From: Marinibacterium sp.
Lineage (GTDB): Bacteria > Pseudomonadota > Alphaproteobacteria > Rhodobacterales > Rhodobacteraceae
Assembly: GCA_025800215.1 (NCBI GenBank)
Contig: JAOXSC010000178.1
Coordinates: 1 to 53,335, forward strand
Length of the DNA: 53,335 nucleotides
Reading direction: 5' to 3'
The notes under the pieces: model-generated
The model's input: only the letters and a program-made list of their open reading frames with translations
Database searches by the model: none
Told to the model about the DNA's origin: nothing
In this document: piece by piece, positions 16,877-25,948 of the stretch
How positions within the stretch are numbered: position 1 is the first letter of the stretch
Layout: the number at the start of each line of letters is the position of its first letter
Made by a program: the position numbers and the translations under genes

Positions 16877-19800
16877 TCACAGCAGGAAGTCGTCAGCGCC
16901 AAGAGTAAAGGCGGTTTCGGAAATCACATCCAGCTTCAGCGTGAACCCGTCATCATTCTGGAACCTGACCCGCACGCTGAGATCCGAGGTCTGTTCGATC
17001 GTGACATCCGACAGCGTGTCCACATTGGCCGCGCGTGACAGGTCGATCTTGTCCATCCCATCCTGCCAGTCGGTGATCGTGCCGCCTTTGGTCATACCGT
17101 AGAACATGAAGACATCGCTGCCGCCGCCCCCGATGAAGGTGTCGCGCGACGAATCCCCCACAAGCGTGTCGGCCCCGGCACCGCCATTCATCAGATCGGC
17201 ACCCGACCCACCTTCGAGCCAGTCATTGCCCGCGCCCCCGAACAGGATGTCGGCGTCGCCTTCCCCGAACAGGAAGTCATTGCCGCCATTGCCAAGCAGC
17301 AGATCTTCGCCATCGCGGCCCAGCAGGTTGTCCCGCTTGGATGTGCCAAACAGCGTGTCATCAGCGGCCGCACCGGTCTGCAGCAGCGGCACGTTCTCTA
17401 TGGGCTCGAACAGATCAATCCCGTCAAACACTTTGGCAGCCTGCACCGTGATGTCCGACGCCTCGACCCGGTCGCCATAGATCTTCAGCGTGCCAAGCGG
17501 GTCTTCGTCATGGGCCCCTGTGGCGGTGTTGGCGCCGCCATTGGCCCCGTCCCCTTGTTGCGAACGGATTTCGACCAGCGAATAGTCGCCCCCCGCGTCG
17601 TTGCCATAGGTGACCGCAGCGATTTCGACCGTGTGACCACGCAGCACGATCTTGTCGCCGTCCTGCTTGGAATAGTCCGTGATCACATCGTCACCGATCC
17701 CGGCCACCCAGTGGTCATGCGGATTGTCGTTTTCACCGGCAACCTTCTTCCACTTGATGGATCCGTCATCTGCGGTGTGGCGTGCGCGTACAACTTCGGT
17801 GGCGTCCAGCAGCATGTTGAACTGAAACAGATCCTTGCCCTGGCCCCCCGAAATCACGTCTGCCGCGTCAGCGGCATCAACTGCGGGGGTGATCCGCCCG
17901 GCGGCGCCGACGGTCTGAGCCGGGTCAGGCTCGCCACCGTCGGAATAGGCAAAGATCCGGTCATTGCCGGCCCCCATCGACACCTCTTGCGCGCCCGATC
18001 CGATCCGCACCAGATCCGCGCTGCGCAGCGTATCGGCGCTGGTGGTGATCACGGCTCCGTTGCGGGATGATGCAAATTCCTGCACGCCGCCATTCACCGT
18101 CGCCAGCATGTCCACGCGTGACAGCATGTCGACACCGTCGAACACACCCGCGGCCTGCACCGTGATGTCGGCTTCGACCACCTTGTCGCCATAGACCTTG
18201 ATCGTGCCCAGCGGGTCTTCGTCATGGGCGCCGGTGGCGGTATTGGCCCCGCCATTGGCGCCGTTGCCCTGCTGGCTGACAAGCGTGATCAGCGAATAGC
18301 TGCCGTCGTCATCCGACCCGTAGGTGACGCTGGCGACCGAAACCGTGTGCCCGCGCACCACGATCTTGTCGCCTTCGGCTTTGCTGTAATCGGTGATCAC
18401 GTCGTTGCCGATGCCTTCGACCCAATGGTCATGGGGGTTGTCGTTCTCGCCCGCCACGCGTTCCCAGTTGACGTGACCCGTGCGGCCGGTATGGGCGGCC
18501 AGCACCTCGGCGCGGGCATTGAGCAGCGCGCGGAATTCGAACCGGTCACCGCCTGCGCCGCCGGTCAGCACGTCATCGGAGGCACCCGGCGCCAGCGCCG
18601 GGGTGATGCGGCCTGCCGATCCCACCGTCTGCGCGGGGTCGGGTTCGCCCGCGTCCCCGTATGAGATCAGCCGGTCCGCGGCCCCTCCGCCCAGCAGGGT
18701 CTGCGATCCGCTGCCCGCTTCGATCAGGTCGGCAAATCCGGTGCCGGTAAAGGTCAGGTCGATGGTTTCGGGGTCGGCAGCTCCCCAGACAGGCTGTGTC
18801 ACCACCCGGTCGGGGGTCGCGGCGGGGCTGACCGTTTCAGCGGCGGCCAGGCGATCCAGGTGGCTGACGCCAAAGAGCCGCTGGTCATCGACCACCACAT
18901 CTTTCGGAGCCACCCGGTCGCCGTAAACCTTGATGGTGCCCAGCGGATCATTGCCATGGGCGCCGCCCGGTTTGGATTCCAGGCTGATCAGGGTGAAATC
19001 GCCGCCCGCGTCTTCGCCATAGGTGAACGATCCGATCCGGACATCATGCCCGGTGATCCTGATCTCGTCGCCATCCTGTTTGGAATAGTCCAGGATCGTG
19101 TCGTTTCCGATCCCTTCCATCCAGTGATCATGCACGCCGGTATCGGCTCTGGCGACCTTGTACCAGGCGATGGATCCGTCGTCACGGGTGCTGGCGGCTT
19201 TCACGGCCGGGCTGGCGTTCATCAGGATCTGGAAATGGAACGTATCTGCCCCCTGACCACCCTTGATGAGGTCATCTGCGGACCCCTCGGGCACGGCAGG
19301 GGTATGGCGCCCGGCCGAGCCTGTGGTCCGCGCCGGGTCGGGTTCACCGCCATCGGAAAAGATCACGATGGTGTCGCTGCCGCCGCCTGCGTCGACATCC
19401 TGGCGGCCCTGTCCGATTTCGACAATATCCGTCCGGTTGTAGATCGAACCATCGAAATGGGTGTTGTCGGTGTTGCTGTAGACCTGATTGATCGCGCCAT
19501 GGCCGATCTGCGTCATGATGGTGTCGGCATAGTCCAGCTGATCAATGCCATCATTGTTGCGGGTGATCTTCACATCCGCTTCGGTGACACGATCGCCATA
19601 CACCTTGATCTGACCCAGCGGATCTTCGTCATGGGCGCCTGCATCGGTATTGGCCCCGCCATTGGCGCCGTCGCCCTGCTGGCTGTAGATGGTCAGCAGC
19701 GAATAGCTGCCATTGTCATCGGTGCCATAGGTGATGCTGTCGAGCGTGACCGTATGACCGGTCACCACGATCGTATCGCCATCGGTCTTGGAGTAGTCGG

Positions 19801-20170
19801 TGATCGTATCAAGCCCGAACCCGACCACCCAGTGATCGTGCACATTGTCGTTTTCACCGGTCACGGCCGCCCAGTTCACCCGGCCGCTGTCCATCATGTG
19901 CTGCGCCTTGACGCTGTCCGTGGCATCCAGCAGTGCGCGGAATTCGAACCGGTCCGCACCGCCTCCGCCGGTCAGAACGTCGTTGGCCTGGGCTGCGGGA
20001 ATGGCGCTGGTGACGCGGCCTTCCGATCCGGTTGTCTGCGCGGGGTCCGGTTCGCCGGCATCTGCAAAGGACACGATGGTGTCGTCCGACAGCCCCGCCA
20101 GTACGGTTTGTGTACCACTGCCGATTGAAATGGTGTCTCGCTTGGAGGTTCCGGTGATGGTCTGGTTCAT
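16877..20170 (-). CDS. RTX-type secreted protein made of four ~235-residue modules
   Basis: A 1097-residue protein, probably exported by a type I system since it has no signal peptide and ends in a typical RTX secretion tail (AFTLGADDFLL). Four copies of one module fill residues 14-912, with GEPDPA at 39, 275, 508 and 746. Each copy carries, in order, an RTX-like GG-rich strand, GEPDPA, an HDHW motif (at 111, 347, 580, 818), TDYSK or DYSK, a TYG strand, and EDPLG or NDPLG with KVYGD or KIYGD. Copies 1, 3 and 4 also have GANGGANT and GAHDED, which copy 2 lacks. Residues ~935-1020 are ordinary nonapeptide calcium-binding repeats. The ATG at 20170 has GGAG 9 nt upstream. The module's function is not known to me. 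Confidence 0.9.
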   Translation of the reverse strand: MNQTITGTSKRDTISIGSGTQTVLAGLSDDTIVSFADAGEPDPAQTTGSEGRVTSAIPAAQANDVLTGGGGADRFEFRALLDATDSVKAQHMMDSGRVNWAAVTGENDNVHDHWVVGFGLDTITDYSKTDGDTIVVTGHTVTLDSITYGTDDNGSYSLLTIYSQQGDGANGGANTDAGAHDEDPLGQIKVYGDRVTEADVKITRNNDGIDQLDYADTIMTQIGHGAINQVYSNTDNTHFDGSIYNRTDIVEIGQGRQDVDAGGGSDTIVIFSDGGEPDPARTTGSAGRHTPAVPEGSADDLIKGGQGADTFHFQILMNASPAVKAASTRDDGSIAWYKVARADTGVHDHWMEGIGNDTILDYSKQDGDEIRITGHDVRIGSFTYGEDAGGDFTLISLESKPGGAHGNDPLGTIKVYGDRVAPKDVVVDDQRLFGVSHLDRLAAAETVSPAATPDRVVTQPVWGAADPETIDLTFTGTGFADLIEAGSGSQTLLGGGAADRLISYGDAGEPDPAQTVGSAGRITPALAPGASDDVLTGGAGGDRFEFRALLNARAEVLAAHTGRTGHVNWERVAGENDNPHDHWVEGIGNDVITDYSKAEGDKIVVRGHTVSVASVTYGSDDDGSYSLITLVSQQGNGANGGANTATGAHDEDPLGTIKVYGDKVVEADITVQAAGVFDGVDMLSRVDMLATVNGGVQEFASSRNGAVITTSADTLRSADLVRIGSGAQEVSMGAGNDRIFAYSDGGEPDPAQTVGAAGRITPAVDAADAADVISGGQGKDLFQFNMLLDATEVVRARHTADDGSIKWKKVAGENDNPHDHWVAGIGDDVITDYSKQDGDKIVLRGHTVEIAAVTYGNDAGGDYSLVEIRSQQGDGANGGANTATGAHDEDPLGTLKIYGDRVEASDITVQAAKVFDGIDLFEPIENVPLLQTGAAADDTLFGTSKRDNLLGRDGEDLLLGNGGNDFLFGEGDADILFGGAGNDWLEGGSGADLMNGGAGADTLVGDSSRDTFIGGGGSDVFMFYGMTKGGTITDWQDGMDKIDLSRAANVDTLSDVTIEQTSDLSVRVRFQNDDGFTLKLDVISETAFTLGADDFLL

Positions 20171-20639
20171 GAAATTAATCTCCGCTTCACGCAGCGGGTC
20201 TTTGCCCCTGCGACATCGCATTTCATGCCTGATCCCCCATCAGATCCTGCATGGGCAGGTTCAGCGAACGCACCCTTTTTGGTTGAGTCGCTTGTTTGCC
20301 AGAAAGAGATAAGCATGCCCAGTTCTGCTTGACAACAGTCCCGGAGCGGAAGGCATTGGCATATATATTCAAGCAGATTGGCGGATGTTCGCTGAACACG
20401 CGCGCAAGGTCGGTTTTTGGCATGCGTCTACCTAAGCGAGAATCTGCCGAGTCATCACCTGAGGCCCATTTATCCCTTCATCCCCGGATCTTCATGTGTG
20501 TGCGGTTTTGCCTCTTACATCGCGATATACAACTTTAAGTAGTTCAGTGTGGCATATGAGATTCTTTAGGTTGTTGACTCTTGCTTTGAATTAGGCACGC
20601 TAAGCGCGACTGCCAACGCTTCACTCCGGGCGCTTACTC
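20171..20639. other. AT-richer divergent intergenic region
   Basis: This 469-bp stretch separates the two divergent RTX genes and is clearly lower in GC than its surroundings. It must hold the promoter of the - strand RTX gene. For the + strand gene a TTGACT hexamer at 20574-20579 could be a -35 element, but the -10 position is poor. An in-frame stop at 20601-20603 limits how far upstream the + strand gene can start. I see no G8-domain coding remnant in any frame. Short open frames exist, but none has recognisable content. Confidence 0.5.
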
Positions 20640-23600
20640 ATGCAATCACCGCTTTCAAACAACACCGCGTTCCTCATGGCGATGGGCGAAGGATCGACCA
20701 TTCAGATCCACGGCGCCAACTACAAGACGGGCACCACCGAGCAAAAGCAAAGTTGGGCACAGCTGTCACAGAACGCCATGGCCGGATCCGACAGGATCGT
20801 GCTTGGTGCCGATACCAGATGGGAAGCCGGTGACAAGATCGCCATCGCCGCGTCGGGCTTTTCGACGCACGGGGCCGAAACACGCGTGATCACGGATGTT
20901 GCCGTCGAAGGCGGACAATTGGTGATCACGCTGGATCAGCCCCTGCTGAACGATCATCTGAGCCTGCACGAAACCTATGGCCCCGACGGCAAACCGGTCG
21001 ACATGCGCGCCGAAGTGGCGCTGCTGTCGCGCAATGTCACCATTCAGGGCGATGATGATGGCGATGGTCTGGGCGGCCACACCATGGTGATGATGGGGGC
21101 CGAGCAATATATCGAGGGTGTTGAATATTATCGCATGGGGCAAGAGGGCGTGCTGGGCCGTTACCCCGTGCACTGGCACAAGCTGCAGACTGACGGCGCA
21201 GGACAATACGCATCCGGCATTTCAGTGCATGGCAGCTATAACAAGGGCATCACGATCCACGATACAAATGAGACCTGGGTCGAAGATACGGTTATTTTCG
21301 ACACGCTGGGACACGGAGTCTATTTCGAAGACGCAACCGAAACCGGCAATGTGCTGAAAGACAACCTGGTGTTCGGCCAGAAAACCACCGACAATCCGCA
21401 TTCTCCGTCCGAATGGACGTTCGCATCAGGGTTCTGGGTGACCAACCCCAACAACCACCTGATCGGCAACCACGCGGCCGGGTCGGAAGGGACCGGCATC
21501 TGGGTGACGTCCGAAGCCGCGCCGCTGAACGGCAACCCATCCACCATCGTGCCGCAGGAACAGCCCTTGGGGATCATCAGTGGCAATACGGTGCACAGCA
21601 CCACAAGCGACGCGGTGTTCATCGGCTGGACGGTCGGGGATGATGGCGAAACCGACCCCAGCACGCAGTTCGTGCGCACGGACGAACTGGGACGGATGGT
21701 GAACTGGGGGCTGGAGGATCTCACCGTCTACAGCCTGACCAACGCCGCGCCGTTGCGCGTCTATGCGCGTGGCGGGCAGCTGTCGGACATCAAGGTTGTC
21801 GATGTGCAGAAGGGCATGATCCTTTTCGGTGATCAGCAGCTCAGCGACAGCCTGTTTGTGGCCCGATCCCGGCACACGCTTGAGCAAGGCGCCGACATGG
21901 CCCGGCCATATACGGGGATCGCGCTCTATGACTTCATGATCGAAATGAAGGATCTGTACGTCGAAGGGTATAACGGCGCGCATGACTATTTCTTTTTCCA
22001 GCGCGGGGGTGCGCTGCCGTCATCGCAATTCACCGTCGAGGGGATCAATTTTGTCGATACCCCCTTCGACCATCGTTTCACCAACGAGATGTTTGCAGGG
22101 CTGGTTCAGCTCTACCGGAACGCCAATGGCGATGACTGGGTCAACGAAGCCGGGATGAACACTGACAGCGGCACAGCTGTCGCGATCTTGGATGTTGATG
22201 GCAGCCTGCTGGCGCAAAACGGACAGGACCTGCAACCGGGCCGGGTGCTGACGCCGTTCATTCCGACGCATTACACCGATACCGATCTGAATGATGTGCA
22301 GGTTGTGGAAGCCGGGTTCAACGCGGCCCCCGGCGCGGTTGCCTATCAGCTCGACGATCAGGGCACGGCTGCGCCCGATGACGACCGGCAACTTGGCTGG
22401 ATCAACCCCGCCGGGACGCAATTCGGGATTCTGCGGGTGGCCACCGACGATCCGGCCAGCGCAGGCGACCGCATGTTCACACTGACCAAAACGCATGACA
22501 CAGGAAACGGGCCGGAAGATCGCGGCAGTCTGCAGTTCACGCAGGACAGTTATTTTCTGGCTCTTGCGCATGACGGATCTCAGGATGCCAGTGTCAGCGA
22601 GATCGAATACCACCTGTCGGTCGCCATGATCGACAGCAACCGGACCGCGCTGGACCAGCCACCAACGGGGCGGATCTTTCTCGAGATTTCCGAGTTCGCG
22701 CAGAACGACGCGGTCATGCTGACCGTGGATACCGGTGGCACGACGCCAAGGATCTCGAACGCGCGGGCCATGACCAGCCTGGCGCTGGTCGAAGACGCCA
22801 GCCGGACCGCCTATTTCCACGATGTTGCCAACGATCTGATCTATCTCAAGATCGTCGCGACCGAGCCGCAGCACAAATCCAACAGCAGTGATCAGCAGAT
22901 GCTGGAGCAATCCTATGGCAGCCGCACCTTTGGCGCGAGCGGCAACGATCAGGTTGTGATCGACTTCGATAACGGGTTCCCGGTGTTCGATTTCAGCTTG
23001 TCCATGATCGACCGCTCCTTTGTCGATCGCGAGGTGATCGCCGACCCTCTACGTATTGAGGCGGCCGAACCCGATGCGCTCGACGCCTCTGATCTCGATA
23101 CAGATTACTGGAGCAAGCCAGGCATCTGGGACGGCGGGATCACTGATGATACGATCCTTGTCATCGACGGCGGGCGGAAGGTCATCCTTGATGCAAGCGG
23201 CGAAATTAGGGTCAAGGGCATCGTGATCAGCGGTGAGGGGTCGGCCCTCGGGATCAAAAACGACTCCGGTCTGGACATGACGCTGATCGCCGACTGGATT
23301 CTGGTACGCGACAAGGGGCTGTTTCAGGCGGGCACCACCAGCAACCCACTAGAGACACATTTCACGCTTGAGCTGACCGGCGATGACCCCGATTTCGATC
23401 TTGACGTGGATGCGGTGCTGAATGGCGGTCATCCCGATGTGGTGCGAGCGATCGTCAACCCCGAAGGCGTGACGCCGCCGCCGGAGTTCGAGGGCGACGA
23501 TTCCCTCATGGCTGGGCCTGGCAACGACACATTGAAGGGGCATAGCGGCCATGACACGCTGAAAGGCAATGACGGCGATGACCATCTGGACGGCGGGTCG

Positions 23601-25823
23601 GGTGACGATCGCATTCTGGGGTTTGCCGGCAACGATAGCTTGTTGGGCGGCAGCGGTGCTGATGAGCTTCATGGAAATGGCGGCAACGACACCCTGCTGG
23701 GCGGCATGGGAGCCGATACCCTGTGGGGCGGCGGGCATGACGACTGGGTTGAAGGCGGCGACGGCGATGATGTCTTTGATGAGCTGTCAGGGGCCAACAC
23801 GCTGATCGGTGGCACGGGGAATGACACGTTCCGCGGCGGGTCGGGCGCGGACGACATTCAGGGCGGCATGGGCTTTGACGTTGTCAGCTATGATGGCCAA
23901 GGCGCGTATACAACAGGCGGCGCGGCCACGGTTGACCTGAGCGACTCCGCCAACAATGCCGGGGCGGCAGCCGGCGATAGTCTGGACGGGTTCGAAGGCG
24001 TGATCGGATCCAGCCTTGCCGACAGCCTGACCGGGAATGACGCGGGCAACCTACTGGATGGCGGCGCAGGGGATGACACACTGACCGGGGGGGTGGGCGA
24101 CGACACCCTGGTCGGCGGGGCCGGTGCGGATCATCTGGATGGCGCGGGAGATTTCGACATTGCCAGCTATGCCGGGGCCGACAGTGTCGGAGTGAATTTG
24201 CAGACGCTGGTTCTTACAGGCGCGGCGGCGGGGGACACTCTGATCGGGATCGAAGGCGTGATCGGATCTAGCCTTGCCGACAGCCTGACCGGGGATGACG
24301 CGGGCAACCTGCTGGATGGTGGTGCAGGCGATGACACGCTGACCGGGGGGGCGGGCGACGACACCCTGATCGGCGGGGCCGGGGCGGATCACTTGGCTGG
24401 CGGTCCGGGCTTTGACCTTGCCAGCTATGCCGGGGCCGATTCCGTCACGGTCGATCTGAGCGCTTCCACCAACAATACCGGGATAGCGGCCGGAGACACT
24501 TTGATCGGGGTCGAAGGGCTGTCGGGTTCAGACAATGATGACTGCCTGACCGGGGATGACGCAGACAATCGGTTGATCGGCGGCGCGGGGAACGACACCC
24601 TGACCGGGGGGGCGGGCGACGACACCCTGATCGGCGGCGCGGGCCGGGACGAGGTCAGCTATGCCGGTGCGTGTGCGGTCACGGTGAATCTGTCCGACAA
24701 CACCCGCAATGCCGGGGCCGCCGCTGGGGATACGCTGACCGGAATCGAGAATGTCATAGGGTCCGAGCTGGGCGACATCCTGAAAGGTGACCATCACGCA
24801 AACGAGCTGCACGGTGGGCTGGGCAATGACCTGCTATTGGGGTCGAGCGGCGCGGACACGCTGAACGGCGGGGAGGGGATCGATACACTCAGCTACAGCG
24901 ACGCACTGTCGGGGGTGGTTGTGGATCTAAGTCCGCCCGAGAATGCGGCTGGCGGCAATAAGGGCGACGCCGAAGGCGACGTCCTCGACGGGATCGAGAT
25001 CCTCAAAGGCTCGAATTTCGCAGACTACATCGTGACAGGGTATGGGAGCGGCGTTGTCAAATTTCTGGGTGGGTCGGGCAATGATACGATTGTTGGCGGC
25101 TCTGACGCGGATGTGCTCGTCGGAAATGGTGACGATGATCTGGTCAAGGGCCAGGGGGGCGACGACAAGCTCTATGGCAGCCAGGGCGATGACACACTTC
25201 ATGGCGGTGCCGGTGCGGACACGCTTGATGGCGGTGCAGGGCTCGACATTGCCAGCTATGATGGCGCCGACAGTGTCGAGGTGGACCTGCAGACGGCGGT
25301 CCTTGCAGGTGCAGCGGCGGGGGACACGCTGACAGGGATCGAAGGCGTGATCGGATCAACCGCCGGTGATCTGTTGCGCGGCTCTGGTGATGCCAACGTC
25401 CTGGACGGATCCGACGGCGATGATTGGATTGTCGGTCGCGCCGGTGACGACACGCTTCTTGGTGGCGCCGGACAGGACAGTCTTTACGGCAATGCGGACT
25501 CGGATGTTCTGATCGGCGGGGACAGCGCCGATACTCTCGATGGTGGTGTCGGGGATGATACGCTGACCGGCGGCACGGGTGCGGATCACTTTGTGTTCTC
25601 GGATGGGGGCGGTCATGATGTGATCACCGATTTCGGCGCGGGCGGAGCCGACGATATCATAGACCTCAGAGGGTTGGAAACGGTGTCGGACTACGACGAT
25701 CTCACGGGCAATCATCTTGTCATGTCTGACGGGTCCGTCGTTATCGACAGCGGGTCCGGTCATACCCTTACGCTGCTTGGGGTGGACCTGCAGACGCTGA
25801 CGGTGGACCACTTTCTGTTCTGA
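20640..25823 (+). CDS. CEMIP/TMEM2-like beta-helix protein with downstream G8 domain and RTX tail
   Basis: A 1727-residue protein. Residues ~15-430 align by eye with the right-handed beta-helix region of the hyaluronan-related CEMIP/TMEM2 family: VDMRAEVALLSRN at 120, a GQYP/GRYPVHWH-like motif (GRYPVHWHKL), SLGH/TLGHGVYFED, and NPNNHLIGNHAAGSE near 270. A G8 domain follows at ~818-935 (YWSKPGIWDGG to FTLELTGDDP). Residues ~950-1660 are RTX repeats, and the C-terminus (TVDHFLF) fits type I secretion. In the family the G8 domain normally precedes the beta-helix; here the protein starts at the sequence that usually follows G8. No ribosome-binding site is seen before the ATG, so the 5' end may be truncated. 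A polysaccharide-binding or degrading role is inferred. Confidence 0.88.
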   Translation: MQSPLSNNTAFLMAMGEGSTIQIHGANYKTGTTEQKQSWAQLSQNAMAGSDRIVLGADTRWEAGDKIAIAASGFSTHGAETRVITDVAVEGGQLVITLDQPLLNDHLSLHETYGPDGKPVDMRAEVALLSRNVTIQGDDDGDGLGGHTMVMMGAEQYIEGVEYYRMGQEGVLGRYPVHWHKLQTDGAGQYASGISVHGSYNKGITIHDTNETWVEDTVIFDTLGHGVYFEDATETGNVLKDNLVFGQKTTDNPHSPSEWTFASGFWVTNPNNHLIGNHAAGSEGTGIWVTSEAAPLNGNPSTIVPQEQPLGIISGNTVHSTTSDAVFIGWTVGDDGETDPSTQFVRTDELGRMVNWGLEDLTVYSLTNAAPLRVYARGGQLSDIKVVDVQKGMILFGDQQLSDSLFVARSRHTLEQGADMARPYTGIALYDFMIEMKDLYVEGYNGAHDYFFFQRGGALPSSQFTVEGINFVDTPFDHRFTNEMFAGLVQLYRNANGDDWVNEAGMNTDSGTAVAILDVDGSLLAQNGQDLQPGRVLTPFIPTHYTDTDLNDVQVVEAGFNAAPGAVAYQLDDQGTAAPDDDRQLGWINPAGTQFGILRVATDDPASAGDRMFTLTKTHDTGNGPEDRGSLQFTQDSYFLALAHDGSQDASVSEIEYHLSVAMIDSNRTALDQPPTGRIFLEISEFAQNDAVMLTVDTGGTTPRISNARAMTSLALVEDASRTAYFHDVANDLIYLKIVATEPQHKSNSSDQQMLEQSYGSRTFGASGNDQVVIDFDNGFPVFDFSLSMIDRSFVDREVIADPLRIEAAEPDALDASDLDTDYWSKPGIWDGGITDDTILVIDGGRKVILDASGEIRVKGIVISGEGSALGIKNDSGLDMTLIADWILVRDKGLFQAGTTSNPLETHFTLELTGDDPDFDLDVDAVLNGGHPDVVRAIVNPEGVTPPPEFEGDDSLMAGPGNDTLKGHSGHDTLKGNDGDDHLDGGSGDDRILGFAGNDSLLGGSGADELHGNGGNDTLLGGMGADTLWGGGHDDWVEGGDGDDVFDELSGANTLIGGTGNDTFRGGSGADDIQGGMGFDVVSYDGQGAYTTGGAATVDLSDSANNAGAAAGDSLDGFEGVIGSSLADSLTGNDAGNLLDGGAGDDTLTGGVGDDTLVGGAGADHLDGAGDFDIASYAGADSVGVNLQTLVLTGAAAGDTLIGIEGVIGSSLADSLTGDDAGNLLDGGAGDDTLTGGAGDDTLIGGAGADHLAGGPGFDLASYAGADSVTVDLSASTNNTGIAAGDTLIGVEGLSGSDNDDCLTGDDADNRLIGGAGNDTLTGGAGDDTLIGGAGRDEVSYAGACAVTVNLSDNTRNAGAAAGDTLTGIENVIGSELGDILKGDHHANELHGGLGNDLLLGSSGADTLNGGEGIDTLSYSDALSGVVVDLSPPENAAGGNKGDAEGDVLDGIEILKGSNFADYIVTGYGSGVVKFLGGSGNDTIVGGSDADVLVGNGDDDLVKGQGGDDKLYGSQGDDTLHGGAGADTLDGGAGLDIASYDGADSVEVDLQTAVLAGAAAGDTLTGIEGVIGSTAGDLLRGSGDANVLDGSDGDDWIVGRAGDDTLLGGAGQDSLYGNADSDVLIGGDSADTLDGGVGDDTLTGGTGADHFVFSDGGGHDVITDFGAGGADDIIDLRGLETVSDYDDLTGNHLVMSDGSVVIDSGSGHTLTLLGVDLQTLTVDHFLF
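23995..25390 (+). repeat. Tandem RTX modules with near-identical DNA copies
   Basis: Inside the preceding gene, a ~85-residue unit recurs. It combines nonapeptide GGxGxDxL repeats with a linker of the form SYAGADSVxVxL...AAGDTLxGIExVIGS. The copies beginning near 23995 and 24255 are almost identical at the DNA level (260-bp period), and a further similar copy lies near 25335. Such repeats allow copy-number change by slippage or recombination. Confidence 0.8.
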
Positions 25824-25948
25824 GGCGACATCGGCCCGGTCGTTCCCGATGCCCCTGACATGCGCCGGATTGCCTCTGCTGACGGGCAGGGGTTGCGGGG
25901 ATTGCGTCGGGCGCGCTACATACAATTGTCCAGCAAACCGGGGTCAAT

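Noticed and set aside
17510-20128. Long + strand frames opposite the four-module RTX gene
   Set aside because: They mirror the repeat structure of the - strand gene and contain no motif of their own.
20574-20602. Promoter of the CEMIP-like gene
   Set aside because: The TTGACT hexamer has no acceptable -10 at 16-18 bp, so it is noted only within the intergenic entry.
23500-25600. Short regular DNA repeats that at first look CRISPR-like
   Set aside because: They encode in-frame RTX nonapeptides (27-bp period) within one gene and have no unique spacers.
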